DNA from: Neopararhizobium haloflavum
GTDB lineage: Bacteria > Pseudomonadota > Alphaproteobacteria > Rhizobiales > Rhizobiaceae
Reading direction: 5' to 3'
Assembly (NCBI RefSeq): GCF_002750855.1
Contig: NZ_NWUC01000005.1
Location: 1 to 64,000, forward strand
Length of the DNA: 64,000 bases
Shown: piece by piece, positions 35,001 to 43,774 of the stretch
Numbering within the stretch: position 1 is the stretch's first letter
How the letters are laid out: each line of letters starts with the position of its first letter
Notes under the pieces: generated by a model
Told to the model about the DNA's origin: nothing
The model's input: only the letters and a program-made list of their open reading frames with translations
The model's database searches: none
Made by a program: the position numbers and the translations under genes

Positions 35001-36671
35001 TCAAGCCGCCTTCGATGGTTCGCCATAGAGCGCGGTCTTGAACGGCTGCGCTCCGACACGGCGGTAGGTCTCGATGAACGTCTCGTCCGCGTTGTCCCGC
35101 AGACCGAGATAAGTCTCGACCACCGTTTCGACGGCGTCGGTGATCTTGTCGGGCTCGAACCCGCGTCCGACGATTTCCCCGATCGCGGTCTCGTTGTCCG
35201 CCGATCCGCCAAGCGTCAGCTGATAGAGCTCGGCGCCCTTCTTCTCCACGCCGAGAATGCCGATATGTCCGACATGGTGGTGGCCGCAGGCATTGATGCA
35301 GCCTGAGATCTTGATCTTGAGTTCGCCGATCTGTTGCTGGCGCGCCGGCGATCCGAAACGCCGGGAGATATCCTGTGCGATCGGTATGGAACGCGCATTG
35401 GCCAGGGCGCAGTAATCAAGACCGGGGCACGCGATGATGTCGGTGATCAGGTTGTTGTTGGCCGTGGCAAGTTCGGCCTCCACGAGGCGATCATAGACCT
35501 CGCGCAAGTCGCCGAGCGCGACATGGGGCAAGACGAGATTCTGCTCGTGAGTCACGCGGATTTCGTCCTGACTGAGGCTTTCCGCGATATCCGCCACACG
35601 TTCCATCTGCTCATCGGAAGCATCACCGGGAATTCCCCCGATCGGCTTCAGCGAAATGGTCACGATGCCGTAATCCGGGTGCTTGTGCGCAACCACATTC
35701 TGCGCAACCCAGGCTGAGAAATCTGCGTCGCGACGCTTTTCGGCCGCGAGCAACGCCCAGCCATCGGAGCGCTCGGGCAGATCGGGCATCGCGAAATAGG
35801 CCGAGATCGCCTCGATGTCCTTTTTCGGAAGTTCGAGGTCGCCGCCTTTCAGTTTGGCCCATTCCGCTTCGATCTGTGCGGTGAGTTCCTCGGTTCCGGT
35901 CTCGTGGACCAGGATCTTGATGCGCGCCTTGTACTTGTTGTCCCGGCGGCCATGCAGGTTGTAAACACGCAGGATCGCAGTCGTGTAGGCCAGCAACTCG
36001 TTCTCGGGCAGAAAATCGCGAATCTTCTTCGCAACCATCGGGGTACGCCCCTGACCACCGCCGATATAGACGGCGAATCCGAGCGCGCCGGTGTCGTCTC
36101 TCTTGAGATGCAGGCCGATGTCATGCGTCTGGATCGCCGCCCGGTCCCGATCCGCACCAGTGAGCGCGATCTTGAATTTTCGCGGCAGAAACGAAAACTC
36201 CGGATGGATCGACGACCACTGCCGCAAGATCTCCGCATAGGGTCGCGGATCGGCCACCTCGTCGGACGCCACGCCGGCGAAATGGTCGGCGGTCACATTG
36301 CGGATGCAGTTGCCAGACGTCTGGATGGCGTGCATCTCGACTTCGGCGAGTTCGGACAGGATCGTCGGTGTGTCTACAAGCTTCGGCCAGTTGTACTGGA
36401 TGTTCTGCCGCGTGGTGAAATGGCCGTAGCCCTTGTCGTAGACGCGCGCGATGTGCGCCAGCTTGCGCATCTGACGCGACGACAGCGTTCCATAGGGCAC
36501 CGCTACACGCAGCATGTAGGCGTGCAATTGCAGATAAACGCCGTTCATCAGCCGCAACGGCTTGAACTGATCCTCGGTGATCTCTCCGGAAACACGCCTG
36601 TTCACCTGGTCGCGAAACTGGTCAACGCGCTCACGAACGAAAGCGTGATCGAACTCATCGTAACGATACAT
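35001..36671 (-). CDS. cysI: sulfite reductase hemoprotein (nitrite/sulfite reductase family)
   Basis: A 556-residue siroheme/4Fe-4S enzyme reducing sulfite to sulfide with six electrons. Two ferredoxin-like half domains and two siroheme domains are present. The siroheme-binding TTRQNIQYNW and the cluster cysteines in ACPGLDYC and SGCINACGHH are intact. No CysJ flavoprotein is encoded beside it, as is usual in alphaproteobacteria, so a ferredoxin donor is likely. It lies between DUF2849 (8 bases) and DUF934 (4 bases) in one operon. A nitrite reductase role is less likely given cysG and DUF934 neighbours. Confidence 0.93.
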   Translation of the reverse strand: MYRYDEFDHAFVRERVDQFRDQVNRRVSGEITEDQFKPLRLMNGVYLQLHAYMLRVAVPYGTLSSRQMRKLAHIARVYDKGYGHFTTRQNIQYNWPKLVDTPTILSELAEVEMHAIQTSGNCIRNVTADHFAGVASDEVADPRPYAEILRQWSSIHPEFSFLPRKFKIALTGADRDRAAIQTHDIGLHLKRDDTGALGFAVYIGGGQGRTPMVAKKIRDFLPENELLAYTTAILRVYNLHGRRDNKYKARIKILVHETGTEELTAQIEAEWAKLKGGDLELPKKDIEAISAYFAMPDLPERSDGWALLAAEKRRDADFSAWVAQNVVAHKHPDYGIVTISLKPIGGIPGDASDEQMERVADIAESLSQDEIRVTHEQNLVLPHVALGDLREVYDRLVEAELATANNNLITDIIACPGLDYCALANARSIPIAQDISRRFGSPARQQQIGELKIKISGCINACGHHHVGHIGILGVEKKGAELYQLTLGGSADNETAIGEIVGRGFEPDKITDAVETVVETYLGLRDNADETFIETYRRVGAQPFKTALYGEPSKAA

Positions 36672-36679
36672 GATATGCC

Positions 36680-37009
36680 TCAGGCAGCTATGGCGTCGTC
36701 GTCGCGTGCCGATTGCTCGACCTGTTTGCCGAGATCGCTGCGCACTGTGGGACCAAGGGCGCGGATACGCTCGCGAAGCCGCAGGGCGTAGAGATGCCCT
36801 TCGCGTTCTTCCACATCGATCACCGCTACGTCGACGACCTGGTTGTCGAGCGCGGCCACCTTTTCCGCATCGTGAAGCCCGGACACCGCAGCTTCGTGGC
36901 GAGCGACAAAAGCTTCATCGAGACTTTCGTGCCAGCCGCCATCGGCACCGAGCCAGACAGCGATGCCGTCGGAAAGTCTGTTCGCAGTCAAGGCCTTGAG
37001 CGTGCTCAT
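36680..37009 (-). CDS. DUF2849 protein
   Basis: A 109-residue soluble protein, N-terminus MSTLKALTANRLSDGIAVWL and later VIDVEEREGHLYALRLRERIR. It matches DUF2849, found between cysG and cysI in alphaproteobacteria. Function is unknown; the constant position argues for a part in siroheme or sulfite metabolism. It sits 31 bases after cysG and 8 before cysI. Confidence 0.85.
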   Translation of the reverse strand: MSTLKALTANRLSDGIAVWLGADGGWHESLDEAFVARHEAAVSGLHDAEKVAALDNQVVDVAVIDVEEREGHLYALRLRERIRALGPTVRSDLGKQVEQSARDDDAIAA

Positions 37010-37040
37010 TTCTGTACTCCCTTAATTCCTTTGAAGGCGA

Positions 37041-38468
37041 TCATGCGGCTACCAGCGCCGCATCGTGCGGCACCAGCAGCGCCGAGCGCTCGAGATTCGC
37101 GCCGGCAACCGCGTCGCCGACAATGACCATCACCGGCCCATTGAGATCGCCGCGTCGCTCCAGTTCAGGCAATTGATCGATCGTGCCGTGAAACATGCGG
37201 CGGGTTTCGCGCCCGGCGTTTTCGATCACCGCCACCGGTGTATCGCCTGCGAGACCTGCCTCGATGAGCTTCAGAGCAACGCCGGCGGCCACGGTGCGAC
37301 CCATATAGACGGCGATCGTCGCGCCGGAAGCGGCAAGACGGGCCCAGTCCGGCAGTGTCTCACCATTGAGGTCGTGACCGGTCGTGAAAACCACCGAAGA
37401 AGCCACTCCACGCAGCGTCATCGGCAGTTCGAAGTCCGCGGCTGCGGCGAAAGCCGAGGTGATGCCGGGGACGATCTCGAAGGCCACTTCGGCATGACGC
37501 AGCGCCGCCATCTCCTCGCCTGCGCGTCCGTAAATCAGCGGGTCACCCGATTTGAGCCGCGCCACCCGCTTGCCCGATCTGGCAAGTTCCACCAGCAGCG
37601 CATTGATTTCATGTTGCGACTTGGAATGGCAACCCTTGCGCTTACCGACCGATATGCGCTCCGCATCACGACGCCCCATGTCGACGATCGCCTGCGGCAC
37701 CAGCGCATCATGAACGATCACATCCGCTTCCATCAAAATGCGTTGTGCCCGGAGCGTGAGAAGGTCCACAGCCCCCGGACCGGCACCGATCAGCCAGACG
37801 CGGCCCTCGGCCGCGTCGATCGTGCGCAACAGGTGCGTTGCTGCACGACGCGCACCTGACAGATCACCTCTGGCCACTTCGCTTGCCGGCCGATCGGAAA
37901 AGAAACGCCGCCAGAAGACCCGGCGCGGGGCGCCCTTTGGCAAAAGCCGTTCGACAGCCGGCCGGTAGGTGGCAGCAAGCCGGGCCAGGGCGCCAAGCGA
38001 GGGTGATAGCATCTGATCGATCCGCGCGCGGATCATCTGTCCGAGAACCGGGCCGGCGCCTTCGGTGCCAATCGCGATGGCAACTGGCGCTCGGTTGACG
38101 ATCGCAGGCGTATAGAAATCGCAATGCAACGGCTGATCCACCGCGTTGGCTGGGATGCGCCGAGCGCGTGCCGCCTCCACGATGCGGCGATCTTCGGCGC
38201 CATCGCCCGTCGCCGCGAAAACCAATACAGCATCGCCAAGGTCACCCGCCGTGAACGACGTCCGACGGACATCAATCGAGCGTTCCGAAAGCCAATGCTC
38301 GAAATCTGGCTCGAGTTTGAGCGTATGGACGATTATCTCGGCACGGGTATTTGCCAGAAGCCTCGCCTTTGCAAACGCTTCCTCGCCACCGCCAATGATC
38401 GACACGCGCTTTCCTTCGACCTTGAAGAAAGCCGGAAAGACGCTCAGTTGTTCGTCGATGGAAAGCAT
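37041..38468 (-). CDS. cysG: siroheme synthase (trifunctional)
   Basis: A 475-residue fusion making siroheme for CysI. The N-terminal part (about 1-205) is the precorrin-2 dehydrogenase/ferrochelatase with the NAD site VSIIGGGEEAFAKARLL. The C-terminal part (about 210-460) is uroporphyrinogen-III C-methyltransferase with VWLIGAGPGAVDLLTLRA, LKSGDPLIYGRAGEE and the proline-rich VPGITSAFAAAA. The ATG at 38468 gives the normal N-terminus; the frame open upstream is not coding. First gene of the cluster; 299 bases separate it from the divergent DUF4864 gene, with no riboswitch I can recognise. Confidence 0.94.
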   Translation of the reverse strand: MLSIDEQLSVFPAFFKVEGKRVSIIGGGEEAFAKARLLANTRAEIIVHTLKLEPDFEHWLSERSIDVRRTSFTAGDLGDAVLVFAATGDGAEDRRIVEAARARRIPANAVDQPLHCDFYTPAIVNRAPVAIAIGTEGAGPVLGQMIRARIDQMLSPSLGALARLAATYRPAVERLLPKGAPRRVFWRRFFSDRPASEVARGDLSGARRAATHLLRTIDAAEGRVWLIGAGPGAVDLLTLRAQRILMEADVIVHDALVPQAIVDMGRRDAERISVGKRKGCHSKSQHEINALLVELARSGKRVARLKSGDPLIYGRAGEEMAALRHAEVAFEIVPGITSAFAAAADFELPMTLRGVASSVVFTTGHDLNGETLPDWARLAASGATIAVYMGRTVAAGVALKLIEAGLAGDTPVAVIENAGRETRRMFHGTIDQLPELERRGDLNGPVMVIVGDAVAGANLERSALLVPHDAALVAA

Positions 38469-38767
38469 GGCTCCAATACCTTTCGAGACTGGTTCGAAGT
38501 ATCGCCAATCGAAAGAACGGATTGAAGAAACAGGAATGCGTCGCTTCCCTTGGACAGCGGATCGCCTTTGCGCAAAACCGGGCGGCAAGGAACGAATCCT
38601 CCCGCACCCCACGACTGCACCCCTCGAAAGGACCACGCGAGCGGCGCAACGATTTGGCGTTACGCTACGTACTCACTCAAAGTGATACGGGAGCGGACCC
38701 GATCGTATCGCTTCGCAGTTCGCAGCAATGGACTTATGATGCTGATGGGTCCCGGAGGGTGATGTCC

Positions 38768-39190
38768 ATGAAGCATTCACTTGCATTGATCGCGGCCACC
38801 GCGTGGATTTTTGTTGCCGCGCCAGCCAGAGCCGATGATATCGAAGACGCCCAAGCCGTCATCGAAAGTCAGATCGAGGCCTTCTTGAGAGAAGATGCCG
38901 CAGCGGCGTATGCGCATGCCGCGCCGGGTATACAGCGAATGTACCCCAATCCCGATCTCTTCTTCGAAATGGTCAAACGCGGCTATGCGCCCGTCTTTCG
39001 CCCCGGAAACTTTGCATTCGGCAAGGCAAAGCCGGCCAGCGATGGAAAGACCATCGTGCAGGAGGTGTTGATCGGCGGCACCAAGGGCAAGGATGACTGG
39101 ACGGCCGTTTACGTCCTGGAAAAGCAAGACAATGGAGAGTTCCGGATTAACGGGGTTCACATGCTGAAATCGCAGGCGCCCCAGATCTGA
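38768..39190 (+). CDS. DUF4864 secreted protein
   Basis: A 140-residue protein with a signal peptide (hydrophobic 4-17, cleavage near ARA-DD at 22). The mature part matches DUF4864: VIESQIEAFLREDAAAAYAHAAP, then NPDLFFEMVKRGYAPVFRP and a C-terminal two-stranded region ending in RINGVHMLKS. An NTF2-like fold is likely; no catalytic residues are evident and function is unknown. The ATG at 38768 is eight bases from GGAGG; the ATG at 38762 is too close to it. Confidence 0.8.
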   Translation: MKHSLALIAATAWIFVAAPARADDIEDAQAVIESQIEAFLREDAAAAYAHAAPGIQRMYPNPDLFFEMVKRGYAPVFRPGNFAFGKAKPASDGKTIVQEVLIGGTKGKDDWTAVYVLEKQDNGEFRINGVHMLKSQAPQI

Positions 39191-39208
39191 AAAGACACAA
39201 GGCGACGG

Positions 39209-40339
39209 TCAGAGAGGCGCAACATCGCCCCTCATCCATGCATCTTGCGTTTCTGCCATGAAGTCAGCGAACCGGCCAGCGGCGATGGCCCCGCGAATGC
39301 CGGCCATCAGGCTCTGGTAGTAGGCAAGATTGTTCCACGTCAGCAGCATGCCGCCCAGCGCCTCGCCAGAACGGACCAGGTGGTGCAGATAAGCTCGTGA
39401 ATAATCGCGTGATGCCGGGCAATCGGACTCTTCATCGAGAGGCCGGACATCCTCCGCATGGCGGGCGTTGCGCAAATTGACCTTGCCACGCCGGGTGAAG
39501 GCCAGTCCGTGGCGCCCTGCCCGCGTCGGCATGACGCAATCGAACATGTCGATCCCCCGCGCGACGGATTTCAGGATATCATCTGGCGTTCCGACGCCCA
39601 TCAGGTAACGTGGCTTGTCGTCAGGCAGAACCGGACAGGTTGCCTCCAGCATCGCGAGCATCACGTCATGTGGCTCGCCGACCGCCAGGCCGCCGACGGC
39701 GTAGCCCTTCAGATCCATGGATTTCAGCGCCTCGGCCGACCGGACACGCAGATCCGGCTGATCACCGCCTTGCACGATGCCGAACATCGCCTTGCCGGGC
39801 TGATCGCCAAAGGCCGTCTTGCATCGACCTGCCCAGCGCAACGACAACTCCATGGCGCGTTCGATTTCCGCGCGCGTTGCCGGCAGCGCAACGCATTCGT
39901 CGAGTTGCATCTGTATGTCGGACCCCAATAGCCCCTGGATTTCGATCGAACGCTCCGGGCTCATCGCGTGCCGGCTGCCGTCGATGTGCGACTGGAACGT
40001 CACCCCCTCTTCGGTCAGCTTGCGCAATCCGGCCAGAGACATGACCTGAAAGCCGCCCGAATCGGTCAGGATCGGATGCGGCCAGCGAATGAGGTCGTGC
40101 AGCCCCCCCAGTCGGGCGACACGTTCGGCACCGGGCCGCAGCATGAGATGATAGGTGTTGCCAAGGATGATGTCTGAGCCGAGGTCGCGAACCTGATCGA
40201 GATACATCGCCTTGACTGTCCCGGCCGTGCCCACCGGCATGAAGGCCGGCGTGCGAACCGTGCCGCGGGGCATCGAGACCGCGCCTGTCCGCGCCTGACC
40301 GTCTCGTGCCTGGATATCGAAGCGAAAGGTATCGTTCAC
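39209..40339 (-). CDS. tgt: tRNA-guanine transglycosylase with degenerate zinc site
   Basis: A 376-residue TIM-barrel enzyme exchanging G34 for preQ1 in GUN-anticodon tRNAs. Catalytic residues are present: D93 ([12 protein letters not shown]) and nucleophile D267 ([13 protein letters not shown]), with GLAVGE and QGG substrate loops. The zinc motif, CxCxxC plus a distal His in E. coli, here reads SDCPAS (S305, C307, S310) and WNN (N336), so three of four ligands are missing. SRAYLHHL next to it is conserved. The start is a GTG overlapping the queA stop as GTGA. Confidence 0.93.
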   Translation of the reverse strand: MNDTFRFDIQARDGQARTGAVSMPRGTVRTPAFMPVGTAGTVKAMYLDQVRDLGSDIILGNTYHLMLRPGAERVARLGGLHDLIRWPHPILTDSGGFQVMSLAGLRKLTEEGVTFQSHIDGSRHAMSPERSIEIQGLLGSDIQMQLDECVALPATRAEIERAMELSLRWAGRCKTAFGDQPGKAMFGIVQGGDQPDLRVRSAEALKSMDLKGYAVGGLAVGEPHDVMLAMLEATCPVLPDDKPRYLMGVGTPDDILKSVARGIDMFDCVMPTRAGRHGLAFTRRGKVNLRNARHAEDVRPLDEESDCPASRDYSRAYLHHLVRSGEALGGMLLTWNNLAYYQSLMAGIRGAIAAGRFADFMAETQDAWMRGDVAPL

Positions 40340-41433
40340 GGCAATTTCCTCTCCAGCAACGATGCGTCACCATAAGAGTAGAACCGGTACTGCCGATCGA
40401 TTGCATGGGCATACGCCGCCTGCATCGTTTCCAGTCCGCTGAAGGCCGAAACGAGCATGAACAGCGTGGATTTGGGCAAATGGAAATTCGTCATCAGAAG
40501 GTCGACAGCGCGAAAGCGATAGCCCGGCGTGATGAAGATGTCCGTCGCCCCGGTCCATTCATGGATCCGTCCATCCTCGCCGGCTGCGCTCTCCAGAAGC
40601 CGCAGCGACGTCGTGCCGACGGACACGATCCGTCCGCCGCGGCCTCGCACGGCATTGAGCGCGGTCGCCGTTTCGGCGCTCACCAGTCCGATTTCGGCAT
40701 GCATCCGGTGGTCGGCAGTATCGTCAGCCTTGACGGGAAGGAAGGTTCCTGCCCCCACATGCAGTGTCACGAAATGGCGCTCGATACCCCGTCTGTCGAG
40801 GCGCTCGAAGAGCTCCGGCGTGAAATGCAGACCGGCCGTTGGCGCGGCGACCGCCCCGTCCTGGCGCGCGTAGATCGTCTGGTAGTCCTTGCGGTCCTGC
40901 TGATCCTCGGCCCGCTTCGAGGCAATATAAGGCGGAAGCGGCACGTGCCCGACGGCCATGATCGCCTCGTCAAGCAACGGACCGTCGAGATCGAATGTCA
41001 GCAGCACCTCCCCGCCCTCGCCTTTCTCGTCGACCGTGGCGTCTAGCCGTCCAAGAAAGCAGGCGTCGCTGCCGCCGCCGAACGCGATACGGTCGCCCGG
41101 TTTGACCCGCTTGCCGGGCTTGAGGAAGGCGCGCCATTGATTGGACGCTTGGCGCAGGTGCAACGTCGCGGACACGGCAACGGTCATGGCTTCGCCATCT
41201 GGACCAGGGCGGCTGCGCAGACCTTCCAGTTGGGCCGGAATGACTTTCGTATCGTTGAAGACCAGCGCGTCGCCCGGACGCAGCAGATCAGGCAGATCCG
41301 TCACGGAATGATCGTCAAGCGGCGTCACGTCGCCCGGGCGTACATGCAGAAGCCTTGCCTGGTCGCGCGGTGAGGCCGGCCGAAGTGCAATTCGCTCTTC
41401 GGGCAGATCGAAGTCGAAGAGATCGACACGCAT
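40336..41433 (-). CDS. queA: S-adenosylmethionine:tRNA ribosyltransferase-isomerase
   Basis: A 365-residue enzyme adding the epoxycyclopentane moiety to preQ1-tRNA, the step after Tgt in queuosine synthesis. Family motifs: [24 protein letters not shown] broken at about residues 5-28, [34 protein letters not shown] near the middle, THVGAGTF-like [11 protein letters not shown] and a C-terminal [18 protein letters not shown] region. The ATG at 41433 fits the family N-terminus; an upstream TTG is rejected. Translation is coupled to tgt. Confidence 0.95.
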   Translation of the reverse strand: MRVDLFDFDLPEERIALRPASPRDQARLLHVRPGDVTPLDDHSVTDLPDLLRPGDALVFNDTKVIPAQLEGLRSRPGPDGEAMTVAVSATLHLRQASNQWRAFLKPGKRVKPGDRIAFGGGSDACFLGRLDATVDEKGEGGEVLLTFDLDGPLLDEAIMAVGHVPLPPYIASKRAEDQQDRKDYQTIYARQDGAVAAPTAGLHFTPELFERLDRRGIERHFVTLHVGAGTFLPVKADDTADHRMHAEIGLVSAETATALNAVRGRGGRIVSVGTTSLRLLESAAGEDGRIHEWTGATDIFITPGYRFRAVDLLMTNFHLPKSTLFMLVSAFSGLETMQAAYAHAIDRQYRFYSYGDASLLERKLP

Positions 41434-41511
41434 GAGGATCCATTCCAATCAAAGACGCCGGCGCGACAGGAACCGCACCGGCGGGAAACGTCTTGCAGTT
41501 GTTTCGCCCGA

Positions 41512-42021
41512 TCAGGCGTTCGCGGCGATGCGCATGCTGACGATCGTGTCTGGATCGGAGACCGGTTCGCCGCGCTTGATCTTGTCGATCACATCCATGC
41601 CTTCAATGACCTGACCCCACACGGAATACTGGCGGTTCAGCCACGGCGCATCCTGGAAACAGATAAAGAACTGCGAGTTCGCCGAATTGGGGCTCTGGGA
41701 GCGCGCCATAGAGCAGGTGCCACGCACGTGACTGATATTGGAGAATTCGGCCTTTAGATCGGGTTTGTCGGACCCGCCCATGCCTGCTCGGCCTGGATTG
41801 AAATCCTTGCCGCCGGTCTTGCCGAACTTGACGTCGCCGGTCTGCGCCATGAAGCCGTCGATCACGCGGTGGAAGACCACGCCGTCATAGGCTTCCTCGC
41901 TGGTCAGTTCCTTGATGCGCTTGACGTGTTCGGGCGCCAGATCGGGCAAAAGCTCGATCACGACACGCCCCTTGCTGGTCTCCATGACAAGTGCGTTTTC
42001 CGGATCCTTGATCTCGGCCAT
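41512..42021 (-). CDS. cytoplasmic peptidyl-prolyl cis-trans isomerase (cyclophilin)
   Basis: A 169-residue cyclophilin without a signal peptide. Active-site motifs are FHRVIDGFMAQTGD (with the catalytic Arg of FHRVI), RGTCSMARSQSPNSANSQFFI around residues 97-117 and LNRQYSVWGQVIEGMDVI. It should speed proline isomerisation during cytosolic folding. It follows a second, exported cyclophilin gene by 27 bases, the two probably arising by duplication. Confidence 0.94.
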   Translation of the reverse strand: MAEIKDPENALVMETSKGRVVIELLPDLAPEHVKRIKELTSEEAYDGVVFHRVIDGFMAQTGDVKFGKTGGKDFNPGRAGMGGSDKPDLKAEFSNISHVRGTCSMARSQSPNSANSQFFICFQDAPWLNRQYSVWGQVIEGMDVIDKIKRGEPVSDPDTIVSMRIAANA

Positions 42022-42048
42022 CGTGTTCTCCTGTTCTGATGAATTCGC

Positions 42049-42627
42049 TTACTCGACCCGCACGCTGATCATGCGGTCCGGATTGTCCACGGCGCCGTTG
42101 GCAGCCGCATCGCCCTTCTTGAGCGCATCGACGTGCTCCATGCCTTCGGCGACCTGGCCGAAGACCGTGTACTGGCCGTTCAGGAACGCACCTTCGTCGA
42201 ACATGATGAAAAACTGCGAGTTGGCCGAGTTGGGATCCTGTGCCCTGGCCATACCGAGCGTGCCGCGCTCGAAGGGGATATCGGAAAATTCCGCTTCCAG
42301 ATCGGGCAGCGAAGACCCTCCGGTGCCGGCCCTCGGCGCGACATAGCCATCGGTCAGGTCGCCAAACTCCACATCGCCGGTCTGGGCCATGAAGCCATCG
42401 ATCACCCGGTGAAACGCCACGTTGTCATATTCTCCGGCCTCTGCCAGTTCCTTGACACGGGCCACGTGCTCAGGCGCCACGTCGGGCAGCAATTCGACGA
42501 CGACCTCGCCTGACTCCAGTTCGATCACCAGGCGGTTCTCCGCGTCCTGCGCCAGAACGGTGAAACTGGCGGTGGCGGCAAGGCCCGTGATCAACAGTGC
42601 CGCAGTCTTGACGAAGATGGTTCTCAT
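42049..42627 (-). CDS. exported peptidyl-prolyl cis-trans isomerase (cyclophilin)
   Basis: A 192-residue cyclophilin with an N-terminal signal peptide (hydrophobic 8-22, cleavage near VLAQD), so periplasmic. The catalytic segments FHRVIDGFMAQTGD, MARAQDPNSANSQFFIM (about 128-144) and GQYTVFGQVAEGME are intact. It sits between coaD (29 bases upstream) and the cytoplasmic paralogue in a minus-strand run continuing to queA and tgt. Confidence 0.94.
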   Translation of the reverse strand: MRTIFVKTAALLITGLAATASFTVLAQDAENRLVIELESGEVVVELLPDVAPEHVARVKELAEAGEYDNVAFHRVIDGFMAQTGDVEFGDLTDGYVAPRAGTGGSSLPDLEAEFSDIPFERGTLGMARAQDPNSANSQFFIMFDEGAFLNGQYTVFGQVAEGMEHVDALKKGDAAANGAVDNPDRMISVRVE

Positions 42628-42656
42628 CGCGTTCTCCCAATGATGACGCTGAACTT

Positions 42657-43148
42657 TCAGGAAAATCTGTGCCGGAGCGCCGTCAGCACGACCTCCGGGA
42701 CGAAGGCGCTGACATCGCCGCCCATTGCCGCGATCTGGCGCACCAATGTGGCGGTAATCGGTCGCGAGGACGTGGCGGCAGGAAGGAACACCGTCTGGAT
42801 GTCCGGCGCCATCTGCCGGTTCATCCCCGCCATCTGCATTTCGTAATCGAGATCGGTTCCATCGCGCAGCCCACGCAGCAACAGGCTGGCTCCGTTCGCG
42901 CGCGCCGCGTCGACAACCAGTCCGTCGAAGGGAACGACCTCGACTTGCCCGTCGGAGGTTTCACCCGTTGTCGAAAGCGATTGACGGATCAGATCCGCAC
43001 GTTCCTCGAAGGTGAAAAGCGGTGTCTTCCCGGGATGAATGCCGATCCCCACGACCAGCCGGTCGGCCGTCGCAAGGGCCTGCATCAATACATCGAGATG
43101 GCCATTCGTCAGCGGATCGAACGATCCGGGGTAGAAGGCGGTTTTCAT
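42657..43148 (-). CDS. coaD: phosphopantetheine adenylyltransferase
   Basis: A 163-residue enzyme catalysing the penultimate step of CoA synthesis (4'-phosphopantetheine plus ATP to dephospho-CoA). The nucleotidyltransferase signature [12 protein letters not shown] at residues 5-16 carries the HxGH-type motif as [25 protein letters not shown] and the ISS/T-like region VFLPA follow. First gene of the coaD-cyclophilin-cyclophilin-queA-tgt run. Confidence 0.95.
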   Translation of the reverse strand: MKTAFYPGSFDPLTNGHLDVLMQALATADRLVVGIGIHPGKTPLFTFEERADLIRQSLSTTGETSDGQVEVVPFDGLVVDAARANGASLLLRGLRDGTDLDYEMQMAGMNRQMAPDIQTVFLPAATSSRPITATLVRQIAAMGGDVSAFVPEVVLTALRHRFS

Positions 43149-43349
43149 GCGGCGCCCCTTTCACGTTGGCAGCCTTTTGTCACGCAGCCGCACCATTCGC
43201 AAGCGACGATCACCCCATGCCGAGCAAGATGAACTGTAGATGAATAGGCTGTTCAACACCGTTTCACGCGACTTGTGATGAACATTCTCTCAACGCGAAT
43301 GAAACCATTTCAACACTGCCGCGTTGTGAGAGCAAATGGAGACCGAACA

Positions 43350-43466
43350 ATGCCGATACTCATCCTCGCCGTCGTTATGTTCTTCGCTATGGTCATCGCG
43401 ACGGCTTTCGCCCTGAGCGCAGAGAGCAAGTCGCAAGTGCCGATGCGCGTACGCAGCCATTACTGA
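43350..43466 (+). CDS. micro-ORF, 38-residue membrane peptide
   Basis: An ATG with GGAG eight bases upstream opens a 38-residue frame. Residues 2-25 are hydrophobic (PILILAVVMFFAMVIATAFAL), forming one membrane span, and the tail is basic (PMRVRSHY). No family is recognised. It is followed after 12 bases by a second micro-ORF of similar design and then by a strong terminator, which supports a real transcript. Confidence 0.5.
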   Translation: MPILILAVVMFFAMVIATAFALSAESKSQVPMRVRSHY

Positions 43467-43478
43467 TTACGGGGCTAG

Positions 43479-43622
43479 ATGCAGATGATGCTGACGGCAT
43501 TGACAGTTTTCGCAGTTCTGATCGCCTGCATTCTCATCAGCGATGTGTTCGCGATGGTGGTGCAGATGAAACGTGAAGCCAAGGAAGCAAGAGTAAGAGC
43601 GCGGACAACGCGCCACTTCTAG
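43479..43622 (+). CDS. micro-ORF, 47-residue membrane peptide
   Basis: An ATG preceded by GGGG opens a 47-residue frame. Residues 4-27 are hydrophobic (MLTALTVFAVLIACILISDV), and the tail from residue 30 is strongly basic (KREAKEARVRARTTRHF). The single-span, positive-tail design suggests an inner-membrane peptide with the C-terminus inside. It is in tandem with the preceding micro-ORF; function is unknown. Confidence 0.5.
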   Translation: MQMMLTALTVFAVLIACILISDVFAMVVQMKREAKEARVRARTTRHF

Positions 43623-43700
43623 GATTACAGCGCCGGCCTGCCAGCTGGTGTTAGACGCCCTCCAGTCGAAGTGCGGTTCCCCTCGCCCACTTGGACACAC

Positions 43701-43736
43701 AAAGACCGAGCCGCGGAGACGGCTCGGTCTTTTTTT
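43701..43736 (+). terminator. strong rho-independent terminator
   Basis: A 12-bp perfect stem (43701-43712 with 43721-43732) with an 8-base loop runs into a T tract ending at 43736. It points with the two micro-ORFs on the plus strand. On the minus strand it follows gyrA with a weaker TTTGTGTG tail, so it may serve both. Confidence 0.85.
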
Positions 43737-43774
43737 ATGCGCTCAGATCAAGATCGAGCGGCGTTCAGCCTTGA

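Noticed and set aside
38469-38767. Possible riboswitch upstream of cysG
   Set aside because: I looked for SAM, cobalamin and similar aptamer layouts in this 299-base divergent gap and saw none that I could support.
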